Below, piece by piece: positions 1 through 7,962 of a stretch of DNA of 64,000 nucleotides. The position numbers and the translations under genes are program-made. This DNA comes from Nitrosomonas mobilis (GTDB lineage Bacteria > Pseudomonadota > Gammaproteobacteria > Burkholderiales > Nitrosomonadaceae), in NCBI RefSeq assembly GCF_900103035.1, contig NZ_FMWO01000049.1, positions 61,387 through 125,386 on the forward strand, written 5' to 3'. The notes beneath the pieces were generated by a model. That model was not told the origin of the DNA. It did no database searches and was given only the letters and a program-made list of their open reading frames with translations. Position 1 is the first letter of the stretch. The number at the start of each line of letters is the position of its first letter.

Positions 1-380
1 GTGCAGATTGGCTATATACTTACTTGAGAACATTCTATCGAGATTCTTCGACTGTAAGTGGCTGGAATAACCTGGTTTTTGATAAAGCTGCTATGCCGCA
101 TGTTCTGCACCGGCTCCAGGGGCAGCAGATTTTAAGCACTAATAACCAGAAAGATGAACAGGCTTCAATAACAGAAAAGCTTGAAGTAATTGTTCCTGGA
201 ATAATGACGGAAAGTGAATACAATGATTTTGTAATCGACCTGGTAAATTATATGGTTTATCTTGGGGAGCCCCACGCGACTCATCGAAGAGAGCTGGGAG
301 AGATGGTTATATTGTTTTTATTCGTCTTGTTAGGGTTTGCTTACCTTCTTAAAAAAGAATACTGGCGAGATATTCACTAA
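1..380 (+). CDS. petC: Cytochrome c1 of the bc1 complex, C-terminal part (5' truncated by window edge)
   Basis: The reading frame is already open at the window edge and runs to a stop at 378-380, so only about the last 125 residues are present. They contain the cytochrome c1 stretch YRD...GWNNLVF..AAMPHVL, which includes the methionine region that ligates the c1 haem, then a conserved LVNYMVYLGEP segment and a single C-terminal membrane anchor (MVILFLFVLLGFAYLLKKEYW). The haem-binding CxxCH lies upstream, outside the window. Cytochrome c1 passes electrons from the Rieske protein to soluble c-type cytochromes at the periplasmic face. In ammonia oxidisers the bc1 complex receives quinol derived from hydroxylamine oxidation, so it is functionally tied to the hao cluster at the other end of the window. 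petC followed by sspA-sspB is a common betaproteobacterial gene order. Confidence 0.93.
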   Translation, partial: ADWLYTYLRTFYRDSSTVSGWNNLVFDKAAMPHVLHRLQGQQILSTNNQKDEQASITEKLEVIVPGIMTESEYNDFVIDLVNYMVYLGEPHATHRRELGEMVILFLFVLLGFAYLLKKEYWRDIH

Positions 381-398
381 TAAAGTGAAATAGTATTG

Positions 399-430
399 TT
401 GACATTGAGTTTTGCTCAATGACGATACAG
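399..430 (+). promoter_or_regulatory. Candidate sspA promoter with an internal inverted repeat
   Basis: A perfect TTGACA hexamer lies at 399-404. The best -10 I can see is a weak GATACA at 424-429, with a long 19-bp spacer. The spacer is almost filled by a perfect 7-bp inverted repeat (CATTGAG at 403-409, CTCAATG at 415-421, 5-nt loop). There is no T-run after the stem, so it does not look like an intrinsic terminator for petC. It could be an operator for control of sspAB, but this is only a pattern reading. Confidence 0.3.
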
Positions 431-476
431 TCAATCAGCCAACAAATAATAAATTAATTGCGGTAGGCTCGAAATT

Positions 477-1076
477 ATGATGACACTCTACTCAATTGCG
501 ACATGTCCATTCAGTCATCGTTGTCGTATTGTGTTGCATGAGAAAGATATGGATTTTCAGGTAATTGATGTTGACCCAAACAATATTCCTGAAGACCTTG
601 CCGTTATCAGTCCTTACGGTAAGATGCCTCTGTTAGTAGAGCGAGATCTTGTCTTATATGAAGCGAATATCATCAATGAGTATATTGACGAACGATTCCC
701 GCATCCACAATTAATGCCGGCCGATCCGGTGATGCGTGCGCGGGCGAGACTTTTATTGCATCGTTTTGAAAAAGAGTTGTTCTGTAATATTGAGGCGTTG
801 GAGAATAACGATCGTAAATCGATTGATCGTATCCGCGCCGATATGTCCAATGGACTAACCATGATTGCTGCTGTTTTTGACAAGCAAAAATATATGCTGG
901 GAGATGAGTATTCCATGCTGGACGTCGCAATTGCTCCACTCTTATGGAGGCTTGATCATTATGGAATAAAACTGCCTAAGCAGGCTGCCTCGTTACTAAA
1001 ATATGCGGAGCGTTTGTTTAGCAGGCCGTTGTTTATCGATGCGTTAACACCTTCCGAAAAATTAATGCGGAAATGA
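477..1076 (+). CDS. sspA: Stringent starvation protein A (GST-fold RNA polymerase-associated protein)
   Basis: This 199-residue protein has the length and layout of SspA: an N-terminal glutaredoxin-like GST domain (LYSIATCPFSHRCR near residues 4-17, then YGKMPLLVERDLVLYEANII around 45-65) and an all-helical C-terminal GST domain. SspA proteins lack glutathione transferase activity and bind RNA polymerase, altering promoter choice under starvation or acid stress; this is family knowledge. There are two adjacent ATG codons at 477 and 480, so the start is uncertain by one codon. The stop overlaps the next start in an ATGA arrangement, which indicates translational coupling with sspB. Confidence 0.92.
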   Translation: MMTLYSIATCPFSHRCRIVLHEKDMDFQVIDVDPNNIPEDLAVISPYGKMPLLVERDLVLYEANIINEYIDERFPHPQLMPADPVMRARARLLLHRFEKELFCNIEALENNDRKSIDRIRADMSNGLTMIAAVFDKQKYMLGDEYSMLDVAIAPLLWRLDHYGIKLPKQAASLLKYAERLFSRPLFIDALTPSEKLMRK

Positions 1077-1513
1077 GAGACGTATCAATCAAGCCCTATT
1101 TGATTCGTGCGGTTTATGAGTGGTGTATCGCTAACAGCGTAGCTCCCTATATTACTGCTATTTCGAGGCAATGTCATAACTTGCCGGAAAACCTGACTAT
1201 CGACAAGAATGTAACCCTGAATATAGATCTAGCTGCAACAGATGATCTTGTAATAGACAATGAGTTCGTGCAGTTTAATGCCCGTTTCAATGGATTAGCC
1301 AAAAAAATAAGTATTCCAATTGAAGCTATCAAATCAATTTTCTCTAAAGAACTAGGGCATGGGTTAAGTTTTGTTCCTGAAATCATGGAAGATTCCGGAG
1401 TAAATTTGATAGAAACCGAGAACAATAAAAGCAAAATACCTGCTAAAGTAAAAAGTTCAGAAACTGATACTAAAATCAGCCGCGATAAATCTTTCTTGAA
1501 AATTGTAAAGTGA
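1073..1513 (+). CDS. sspB: ClpXP protease specificity-enhancing factor SspB
   Basis: The 146-residue protein begins with the SspB signature KPYLIRAVYEWCIANSVAPY, followed by a beta-rich substrate-binding domain of about 110 residues. The tail is hydrophilic and lysine-rich and ends in SFLKIVK. In E. coli a flexible SspB tail of this kind ends in a short motif that docks on the ClpX zinc-binding domain, and the terminal residues here fit that role. SspB binds ssrA-tagged stalled-translation products and delivers them to ClpXP. The ATG overlaps the sspA stop by 4 bp, so the two are expressed as one unit. The tRNA-Thr gene follows about 50 bp downstream. Confidence 0.92.
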   Translation: MRDVSIKPYLIRAVYEWCIANSVAPYITAISRQCHNLPENLTIDKNVTLNIDLAATDDLVIDNEFVQFNARFNGLAKKISIPIEAIKSIFSKELGHGLSFVPEIMEDSGVNLIETENNKSKIPAKVKSSETDTKISRDKSFLKIVK

Positions 1514-1563
1514 CGCTGATTTGTGTTTTTCTAATTTTAATCCTTATTAATAAATAGCATCAT

Positions 1564-1639
1564 GCCGGCATAGCTCAGATGGTAGAGCAGCTGATTTGTA
1601 ATCAGAAGGTCCCGAGTTCGATTCTTGGTGCCGGCACCA
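1564..1639 (+). tRNA. tRNA-Thr (anticodon TGT)
   Basis: A 76-nt cloverleaf can be folded by eye. The acceptor arms GCCGGCA (1564-1570) and TGCCGGC (1629-1635) pair fully, followed by discriminator A and an encoded CCA. A D-arm (GCTC...GAGC), a 7-nt anticodon loop TTTGTAA, and a T-arm with GTTCGAT are present. The outermost anticodon-stem pair is a G-A mismatch; the other four pairs are canonical. The anticodon TGT reads ACA threonine codons. Confidence 0.95.
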
Positions 1640-1874
1640 CATAAACTCTTAGAGTTACTGATTACAGACACAAGCACGGTGGCCGATACATTTTTCTTGC
1701 CCACTGGCAATATGGTGTAAACCTATTGATAGGTAAGTCGCATAGGATAACTACTCACACCGTAAATTGCATAAATATAACATTATTGTGAATATAATAA
1801 AAAAGTCGATATGAGCAACGTCTGCTTTACGTGATAATCCAAACGAGATTATTTGCCGTCTGATGTAACTAATT

Positions 1875-2678
1875 ATGTTGCGATATTTTGTAATAGTGGG
1901 ATTGGTTGGATTGCTCTCGGCATGTGGCTTGCTCCCGGAGAAAAAAGCTGTAGATAATAAGCAATCTCCAAATAGTCTCTATGCCGAGGCCAAAGATGAA
2001 CTTAACAGCGGAAATTATGCGGCTGCGGTCAAATTGTTTGAAGCGCTGGAAGCACGTTATCCTTATGGACGATTTGCCCAACAGGCGCAGCTTGAAATAG
2101 CGTATGCCTATTATAAAGATCAGGAGAACGCATCTGCCATGGCAGCGGCGGACCGGTTCATTCAGCTTTATCCGCAGCATCGTAATGTTGATTATGCATA
2201 CTATATAAAAGGACTGGCGACTTTCAATGATAACCGGGGAATCCTCGGTTATATTACCACCAAGCTGATCAATCAGGATATGAGCGAAAGGGATGCAAAG
2301 GCGTCCAGAGAGTCATTTGAAAATTTTAAGCAATTAGTTACACGTTTTCCTGATAGCAAATACGCGCCTGATGCGCTCAAGCGCATGGCATTTCTGGTAA
2401 ATACGCTGGCAACGGGGGAAATTTACGTCGCGCGTTATTACATGAAACGTAAGGCTTATGTTGCAGCGGCAAGACGAGCTCAATTCATATTACAAGAATA
2501 TCCACAGACCCCGGCGGTAGAAGAAGCGTTATACATTATGGCGCGAGCTTATAACCAACTAGGTCTAGCTGATTTGCGCGATGATGCAGAAAAAGTCATG
2601 CGTAAGAATTTTCCAGATAGTAACTATCTCTCAGATTCCGGACCTTTGGGTGAGAAACAATGGTGGAAAATCTGGTAG
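1875..2678 (+). CDS. bamD: Outer membrane assembly lipoprotein BamD (ComL)
   Basis: The protein has 267 residues. Its signal peptide ends in the lipobox LLSAC, with the lipidated cysteine at residue 17. The rest is a helical TPR-type array, for example YAEAKDELNSGNYAAAVKLF and YPYGRFAQQAQLEIAYAYYK, which is the classic BamD start. BamD is the essential lipoprotein of the BAM complex; it sits on the inner leaflet of the outer membrane and binds BamA to insert beta-barrel proteins. Length and architecture match the family. It stands alone here, with about 235 bp between the tRNA and its start and a convergent phosphatase gene downstream. Confidence 0.93.
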   Translation: MLRYFVIVGLVGLLSACGLLPEKKAVDNKQSPNSLYAEAKDELNSGNYAAAVKLFEALEARYPYGRFAQQAQLEIAYAYYKDQENASAMAAADRFIQLYPQHRNVDYAYYIKGLATFNDNRGILGYITTKLINQDMSERDAKASRESFENFKQLVTRFPDSKYAPDALKRMAFLVNTLATGEIYVARYYMKRKAYVAAARRAQFILQEYPQTPAVEEALYIMARAYNQLGLADLRDDAEKVMRKNFPDSNYLSDSGPLGEKQWWKIW

Positions 2679-2848
2679 ATAGCTGTTGTTGTCATATTGG
2701 TGAGATTAGCTAATGACACCGCCTTTGGCGGAAGGGTTGCTGAGTTGCCTAAAAGATCTTTTTACACATGCGTGCATGTACTTCTGCGAATAAAATATTG
2801 TAAGCATCTCGGCTCTTCATTGCTTTATAGCCTGCTCTTTACGTTTTT

Positions 2849-3628
2849 TTATTGATGGGGAGCAGCGGCACTGACTTCCAGTAGTATTAGCGTAATATTA
2901 TCGTCTCCCCCAGCATCCAAAGCTTTCCGAGTAAGCAGGTTTGCTTTTTCGTTAAGCAAAAGAGCCGGATTGCTTAGAATAAGTTCCATTTCACGGCTAG
3001 AAACTTTTCCCGATAATCCGTCACTGCATAATAAAAAAATGTCTCCTGTCTGTAATTGGCCATCAATAGTATCCACGGTAATAGTCTTATCTGTACCACC
3101 TAGAGCTTGAGTAATGGTGTTTCTGTGGGGATGGTTTTCTGCCTCTTCCTCACTGATCAACCCCTGGTCTAGCATCAGCTGTACGTAGCTATGGTCTTTG
3201 GATAGACATCTGAGCTTTTTATGAAATAAATATGCGCGGCTGTCACCCACCCAGGCAATCTGGTAATGATCATGTAATATTTGCAGCGCTACAATGGTGG
3301 AGCCCATTCCTTTTGACCCTAACCCATCCACAGCTGCCTGTTCAATTGCCCGATGGCCACTCTGAATTGCTTCAGTCAGTGATTTGCCTGAAGTGATGCC
3401 GGTTTTCAAGCTGGTGATTGCGATGGCACTGGCAATTTCTCCGCCTTCATACCCGCCCATGCCATCAGCAACGGCCCAGACATGATACTGAGGCAGGCAA
3501 AGATAGCTATCCTCATTGTTTGATCTGACCAGTCCAGTATCACTCAGCGCTTCGGTCAGAACGATTTTTGGAAACCGACGTGATGCTTTTTTGCTGGAGA
3601 ATAAGGAAACGATTTTTTTGATGATCAA
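2849..3628 (-). CDS. PP2C-family protein serine/threonine phosphatase
   Basis: The protein has 259 residues and is a compact PP2C (PPM) phosphatase. All metal-binding motifs are visible: RSNNED (35-40), ADGMGG (54-59), SDGL (202-205) and GGDDNIT (240-246). The aspartates bind the Mn/Mg pair that hydrolyses phospho-Ser/Thr. There is no signal peptide or membrane span, so it should be cytoplasmic. The ORF starts with TTG at 3628; no better start is visible because the catalytic core begins about 25 residues in. It is the last gene of a minus-strand block that also encodes a Ser/Thr kinase and an FHA-domain transporter, so it is probably the phosphatase that reverses that kinase, as with Stp1/PppA enzymes. 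Confidence 0.9.
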   Translation of the reverse strand: MIIKKIVSLFSSKKASRRFPKIVLTEALSDTGLVRSNNEDSYLCLPQYHVWAVADGMGGYEGGEIASAIAITSLKTGITSGKSLTEAIQSGHRAIEQAAVDGLGSKGMGSTIVALQILHDHYQIAWVGDSRAYLFHKKLRCLSKDHSYVQLMLDQGLISEEEAENHPHRNTITQALGGTDKTITVDTIDGQLQTGDIFLLCSDGLSGKVSSREMELILSNPALLLNEKANLLTRKALDAGGDDNITLILLEVSAAAPHQ

Positions 3629-3655
3629 AATGTTTTGTCTTGATACAACATAGGT

Positions 3656-4405
3656 CTATTTGTGTAATGTATTGCCGGAAACCGCTTCCTGCTTGATATG
3701 GATGAATTCTGGTGATGCGATAAATGGAACCGTTCCGGCATGTCTCAATTGGTGCTGCAGCGCCTTGATTCTAAGATTTCTCTGATTGTTGATTCCTGCT
3801 TGGGGAACAGGCAGCTTTTTGACGACAGTAAGCATTGCCTGCGGAGGAAATTCAGCATGCTGTAAAATTTCTACTGCCAGTGCGTCCGCTTCCAGTTCCT
3901 TAGTGTTGTCGATGACCTGAGTAAAAGAGCCTATGCTGTGCGTTGCCAGTCTTTCATCATGTTGACAGAAATGGCCGATCAGCTCATGTGCCATTTCATG
4001 AGCAATGATGGCGGCAAGTTCAGCTTCTGAATCTGCAAAACTGTAAACACCATCAGTCATGTAAACCTGCCCGTTTCCTGCGGAATAGGCATTGACGGCC
4101 AGATCACGTATCAATAGAAATCGCCATCTGTTTTTTGACGGCCAGTTCAAGTTGCGTGAATCCATATTCAGCTTGATAACCGGAATCAGTTGATCGGCAA
4201 TTTTCTGTACATACCGTGTTTGCCTGTCCTGGGAAGGCCTAAGCGGCCATTCATTCGCGATGCGTGCAGAAATTTTTTGTGCATTGCTGATTTCATGGTC
4301 GCATGCTGCAGCGGCCATGTGGCCGCTGCAGATTGAAACGGTTGCCATAGCCACATAAATGTAAAGTTTTGCAGAAGAATTATTGCACCACAAAAATGGT
4401 TTCAT
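3656..4405 (-). CDS. M48-family periplasmic metalloprotease
   Basis: From the chosen start the protein has 249 residues. It contains the zincin motif HEMAH at about 136-140 and a downstream ELEAD (about 170-174) that supplies the third zinc ligand, as in M48/BepA/LoiP-type proteases. I chose the ATG at 4405 because it gives a plausible signal peptide (MKPFLW, a hydrophobic stretch LYIYVAMATVSI, then HMAAAA). The frame extends further upstream to 4468. With the chosen start the gene overlaps the upstream lipoprotein gene by 26 bp. Family members degrade misfolded outer-membrane proteins or cut envelope substrates. Here the neighbours are a lipoprotein, a VWA protein and a kinase, which suggests a role in envelope surveillance; that is inference. 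Confidence 0.82.
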   Translation of the reverse strand: MKPFLWCNNSSAKLYIYVAMATVSICSGHMAAAACDHEISNAQKISARIANEWPLRPSQDRQTRYVQKIADQLIPVIKLNMDSRNLNWPSKNRWRFLLIRDLAVNAYSAGNGQVYMTDGVYSFADSEAELAAIIAHEMAHELIGHFCQHDERLATHSIGSFTQVIDNTKELEADALAVEILQHAEFPPQAMLTVVKKLPVPQAGINNQRNLRIKALQHQLRHAGTVPFIASPEFIHIKQEAVSGNTLHK

Positions 4406-5006
4406 TGATGTCGTAAGTGCTGCCAGAGGCGAGGCGCGTTTCGACGACATAAGTGCCGCGCTTAGCATTTTTGGGAATATCGATCGGCTGCATGGTCTGA
4501 TGACCGCCAGCTGGCTTGATTTGGCTGACGGGCTTGGATTCAGTCAATACTTTGCCATCCTTCTTGAGCTTCCAGGAGTAGGTCACCTCAGCCTGGTTAT
4601 TCTGAGTGCGCGGTACGGCCAGAGAATAGTCGCTGAAAACGGTGGTTTGTGCGCCGGGCCTGACCATGTTGGGAGACGCATATCCCTTGTTCAGCTTGAG
4701 CTGTATCTTATTGGATGACGGGGCAAGTCCGTACATGCGTTGATCCTCGTTTTGGGTGCGCACCTGTTGAGAATTATGTTGCAGCATCTTGACTGCCCCC
4801 CAGCCGAGCGCGGCGCCTGCCAGACCTACTGCAACGCCTGCTCCGACATCACCTGTGATAAGTGCAGTCGCAAGACCGGCAGCAGCTCCTAAAACGGCGG
4901 CTCCGCCCAGCTGCTGATTTTGTTCCGTGGTTGCGCAGCTTGCCAGCAAACTTGACAGAAATATAAAAATAACCGCAAGATTCAAACTTTTCGATCTAAA
5001 GTTCAT
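4380..5006 (-). CDS. Glycine-zipper outer-membrane lipoprotein
   Basis: The protein has 208 residues and a lipoprotein signal peptide with lipobox LLASC. A Gly/Ala-rich segment follows (GGAAVLGAAAGLATALITGD and onward to about residue 70) with the GxxxG spacing of glycine-zipper domains. The C-terminal half is hydrophilic and beta-rich and resembles an Ig-like or accessory domain. A clear GAAGGAG ribosome-binding site precedes the ATG at 5006. The function is unknown; such lipoproteins usually sit in the outer membrane. It lies between the VWA gene (20 bp upstream) and the M48 protease (overlapping), so it is part of this signalling and envelope block. Confidence 0.75.
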   Translation of the reverse strand: MNFRSKSLNLAVIFIFLSSLLASCATTEQNQQLGGAAVLGAAAGLATALITGDVGAGVAVGLAGAALGWGAVKMLQHNSQQVRTQNEDQRMYGLAPSSNKIQLKLNKGYASPNMVRPGAQTTVFSDYSLAVPRTQNNQAEVTYSWKLKKDGKVLTESKPVSQIKPAGGHQTMQPIDIPKNAKRGTYVVETRLASGSTYDINETIFVVQ

Positions 5007-5026
5007 TTGAGTTCTCCTTCAGGAAA

Positions 5027-6157
5027 TTATTGCCCTCGTGCTGGAAAATAGGGGTTACCATCCGGTGCTGGCGGCATTTTCTGGTTCAGCATTCTGATTG
5101 CGTTGTCGATTTCGGCGATCGGAGGCGCTTCCATGGCTTCGAATTTGCTGCTGTCATAGGTGAATTTTTTGCTGCCCGTCGGATACTCTACTCCGATCTT
5201 GAGTGCATGCATGTCACCATCTACTTCTTCGTAAGAGCGGAAGGTGACCACGTAATCACTCAGCAGAATATTCTGAATTTCTTCCACTACCCGCGTCATG
5301 CGATCTATTGTGTCACCAATCAAATAATAAACACCAAAAGAGTTCTTTGAGATCGACTCAAGATTGACAAAATGACTGCGTGATGATGGGCCATATGCCA
5401 GTGCATAAATTGGCACAGGAATAGACAGCGAAGTGATTCTCGCGTTGAGCTCTTCTCGTGACAACGCACTGCCTTCGTCGTGACCATCAGAAAATATCAC
5501 GATTGAACAGCTGGCAAGAAAGTTTCCAACAGACGGGTCAATGGATGAACCCTGCGATGACATGGCGCACATTTGCATAGCAGCCGCAATGGAATCGTAA
5601 ATTCGGCTTTTCATACCATCTACCTTGACATCTGCCAAGCGTCTGGCCAGTGCGCCGGGATCTCGCTCGAAATTGGAAATTACATCATACCCTTCTTTGG
5701 TATCACGAATTGCCAATACGGCGACCTCATCCTGGGGACGCTTGGCATCGATGAAGCGTGCTGCTGCCTGGGCGGTTGACAGATATGCATTATTTTGGAG
5801 CATGGATTTACTTGCATCCAGTATGATCACCGAGCGAACCGCATCGCTGCGGTTACGGATACTCTGTATGGCATATTGGCGTTTCATTGGATCGTAAGTG
5901 CGGCCCTTGACCATCAGGCCGATATTCATTTCGTTCAAGTTTACCAGAGGCTGTTTTTCGCTGTTGAAGGTCCGGAAATAGACCTGGACGAAAGGATACA
6001 GAACGGAGTTGACATTATAAATTTTCAACCCATAACCGCCGGGAGCAGATACATTGGCAAATGCAGAGGGTGCAAGCAACAGGATCTGGAGCAATACGCC
6101 CGCTATGAAGACAAGTTTCGGCAACTGGAATTTTTCGAACAACTTTTGTAAAACCAT
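5027..6157 (-). CDS. Secreted von Willebrand factor A domain protein
   Basis: The 376-residue protein has an N-terminal signal peptide (hydrophobic core about 14-34, ending SAFANVS). A VWA domain spans about 107-300 with an intact MIDAS metal site: DASKS at 114-118 and FSDG with D224. VWA domains bind protein partners through a Mg ion. The C-terminal part is predicted to be beta-rich and ends in a proline-rich tail. A good AAGGGG site precedes the ATG. No transmembrane anchor is evident after the signal, so it is probably periplasmic. In its context it may be the extracytoplasmic sensor or scaffold of the kinase/phosphatase cluster. Its true ligand is unknown. Confidence 0.82.
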   Translation of the reverse strand: MVLQKLFEKFQLPKLVFIAGVLLQILLLAPSAFANVSAPGGYGLKIYNVNSVLYPFVQVYFRTFNSEKQPLVNLNEMNIGLMVKGRTYDPMKRQYAIQSIRNRSDAVRSVIILDASKSMLQNNAYLSTAQAAARFIDAKRPQDEVAVLAIRDTKEGYDVISNFERDPGALARRLADVKVDGMKSRIYDSIAAAMQMCAMSSQGSSIDPSVGNFLASCSIVIFSDGHDEGSALSREELNARITSLSIPVPIYALAYGPSSRSHFVNLESISKNSFGVYYLIGDTIDRMTRVVEEIQNILLSDYVVTFRSYEEVDGDMHALKIGVEYPTGSKKFTYDSSKFEAMEAPPIAEIDNAIRMLNQKMPPAPDGNPYFPARGQ

Positions 6158-6208
6158 TTTTATTTCCCCTTATTAAGTTCTGGATTTCTCAATACTGCCT
6201 GATTAAAA

Positions 6209-6354
6209 GGTATTTCTAAAAATTCATATTTTGTCACGATACAAATGCCTCGTTACTCACAAAAAATGCTTTCTTATCTATACATCATAGGTCGCGTCAA
6301 CATTTTTTATTCGTACCCAGTTTTGCTTAGCACTCTGAATTTTTAGAGGCAGCC
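6209..6354. repeat. MITE-like intergenic repeat, copy A
   Basis: This stretch of about 145 bp matches 31631-31765 in the same orientation and 57281-57430 in reverse. Shared blocks are a left end TATTTCTAAAAATTCA followed by TTTGTCACG, a central segment CATTTTTTATTCG, and a right end CTCTGAATTTTTAGAGGC. The two ends are inverted repeats of each other. No reading frame is present. This copy is the most diverged of the three. It lies between the kinase gene stop and the VWA gene start, so it could carry or separate promoters within the cluster. Confidence 0.75.
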
Positions 6355-6443
6355 TAAAAAACTACCGCTGATTTAGCGTTGGTGCTATGACTCCTTGCAT
6401 CAATTTATATGCTTTTCTATCTGTCAGAATTTCTCCGAATCTA

Positions 6444-7958
6444 CTAGAAGCTGCCTTGCCGCTGGTTTCCCCAATCTGGCTGTTTCTGGGGTTTGCTCGC
6501 CGCCCGGGCGCGTTCAGCTGCAGCTTTTCTAGCCCTTTCCTCACTGGCGCGGCGGCGGGCTGCTTCGGCTTTCAGTTTTTGTTCTGCCGATGGTCCTGGT
6601 TTCTTGGATTCTTCGACGAATTCCGGTTGGGATTTAAGTTTTTCGTTGAGAATATCCAGGGCGGAAGGTTCATTGCTGGAAGCTGGTGGCGGAGTAACCG
6701 CCGCAGTCGGTTGTAAGGGTTCGAAGGACGGCTGAATGATTGCTGTATCAGTAGATGGCGTTACTTTTGCCACATCATCGGTTGGCTTGTCATTCATCAC
6801 CCAATATGCTCCGCCAAGACCCAGCATAACAATAACGGAAGCCGCAGCGCCAATGACCATTGATGTGTTTTTTTTGGGTTCTGTAGATGTTTGATTTTTT
6901 TGTGCGAGTTGTTTGGTGGATGATGCCGCGCCTTTGATAACCGGTCCGAACTGGATATCGGAGATCTGTACGGTTTTGGCTGAGCCGGATTCATTGCTGT
7001 CTACCGAATTACCCTTTCCGGTAAACGCTTTTAGAAAATCGGTAATGGTTTGGGGGCGCTCATTGATATTCAGATTGAGCGCTTTCATCAGTATTGCGTT
7101 AACTTCGGCCGGGATCGTGACGGCCAGGTCCTCCGGCGCCTGCAATGTTGCACCAGCCACGCGCTCATGCGCGGCAACCGGCGTCTTGCCGACCAGTGCG
7201 AAATAAATGGTAGCGGCAAAGGAATAGATGTCTGAGCGAATATCGGTGCCCGTTCCCATTACCTGTTCAGGTGGACTGAATCCGTGAGAGGCTGCTCTTC
7301 CAAGCGTACGGGTTACCGACTGTGCCACCGATTCCTTGGCAATGCCGAAATCGATCAGCATCACCCGATTTTCATCATCAATCAGGATATTTTCTGGTTT
7401 CATGTCCCGGTGAATGATGGGCGGATTACGGCTGTGCAGATAACTCAGAACATCACCAATCTGGATGATCCATGGTTTGAGTTTTCCATATGGAATCTGC
7501 TGATTCTGTTTGCATTCTGTTGCCAGGGTTCTGGTGCCACCAAATTTCAGGACGAGATAAACCATTCCGGCATCGGTGAATCGATCCACGATGATCGGTA
7601 CGGCAGGGTGATCTAGCTGACTGAGTAACGATACTTCGTACTCATCAAACAGCATTTCAGGAATTTCTTTGAGCGCCCAGCGTTTACCGTGGACACGCTT
7701 ATCCGTAACGAGATAGGTGGCACCAAATCCGCCTTTGCCTAGAACCGTTTCAACCTCATAACGGTCTCCAATCGTCGTGTGTTTTTCTTTCAACCAGTCG
7801 AAAATGCCCCGTATCGCACCATTGGATGCCATATCGAGATGTGCCAGTTCATAGCCGCATTGTGTGCATTTATATTCATTGGCAATGGCCAGTTGTTCTT
7901 CGTTGGATGTCCCGCACTTCGAGCAGGTGTGATGCCGCGTTTCGCTTGCCTCTGTCAT
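6444..7958 (-). CDS. Membrane-anchored Ser/Thr protein kinase with N-terminal zinc ribbon
   Basis: The protein has 504 residues in four parts. A zinc ribbon contains two CxxC pairs (C12/C15 and C31/C34). A PknB-type kinase domain spans about 66-312, with glycine loop GKGGFG (74-79), catalytic lysine K97, HRDMKPEN (183-190) and DFG (203-205), all intact. A linker of about 55 residues leads to a single membrane span at about 367-389. The rest is a periplasmic tail rich in Pro, Ala, Lys and Arg. It should phosphorylate Ser/Thr residues in the cytoplasm, with the tail as a possible sensor; the tail shows no PASTA repeats. The start lies 4 bp after the stop of the FHA-ABC gene, so the two are co-transcribed, and the FHA domains are the obvious phospho-threonine readers. 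Confidence 0.92.
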   Translation of the reverse strand: MTEASETRHHTCSKCGTSNEEQLAIANEYKCTQCGYELAHLDMASNGAIRGIFDWLKEKHTTIGDRYEVETVLGKGGFGATYLVTDKRVHGKRWALKEIPEMLFDEYEVSLLSQLDHPAVPIIVDRFTDAGMVYLVLKFGGTRTLATECKQNQQIPYGKLKPWIIQIGDVLSYLHSRNPPIIHRDMKPENILIDDENRVMLIDFGIAKESVAQSVTRTLGRAASHGFSPPEQVMGTGTDIRSDIYSFAATIYFALVGKTPVAAHERVAGATLQAPEDLAVTIPAEVNAILMKALNLNINERPQTITDFLKAFTGKGNSVDSNESGSAKTVQISDIQFGPVIKGAASSTKQLAQKNQTSTEPKKNTSMVIGAAASVIVMLGLGGAYWVMNDKPTDDVAKVTPSTDTAIIQPSFEPLQPTAAVTPPPASSNEPSALDILNEKLKSQPEFVEESKKPGPSAEQKLKAEAARRRASEERARKAAAERARAASKPQKQPDWGNQRQGSF

Positions 7959-7962
7959 TTTG

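Noticed and set aside
2700..2848. Terminator between bamD and the phosphatase gene
   Set aside because: CCGCC..GGCGG forms only a 5-bp stem without a T-run, and the ACATGC..GCATGT palindrome is also short, so neither is convincing.
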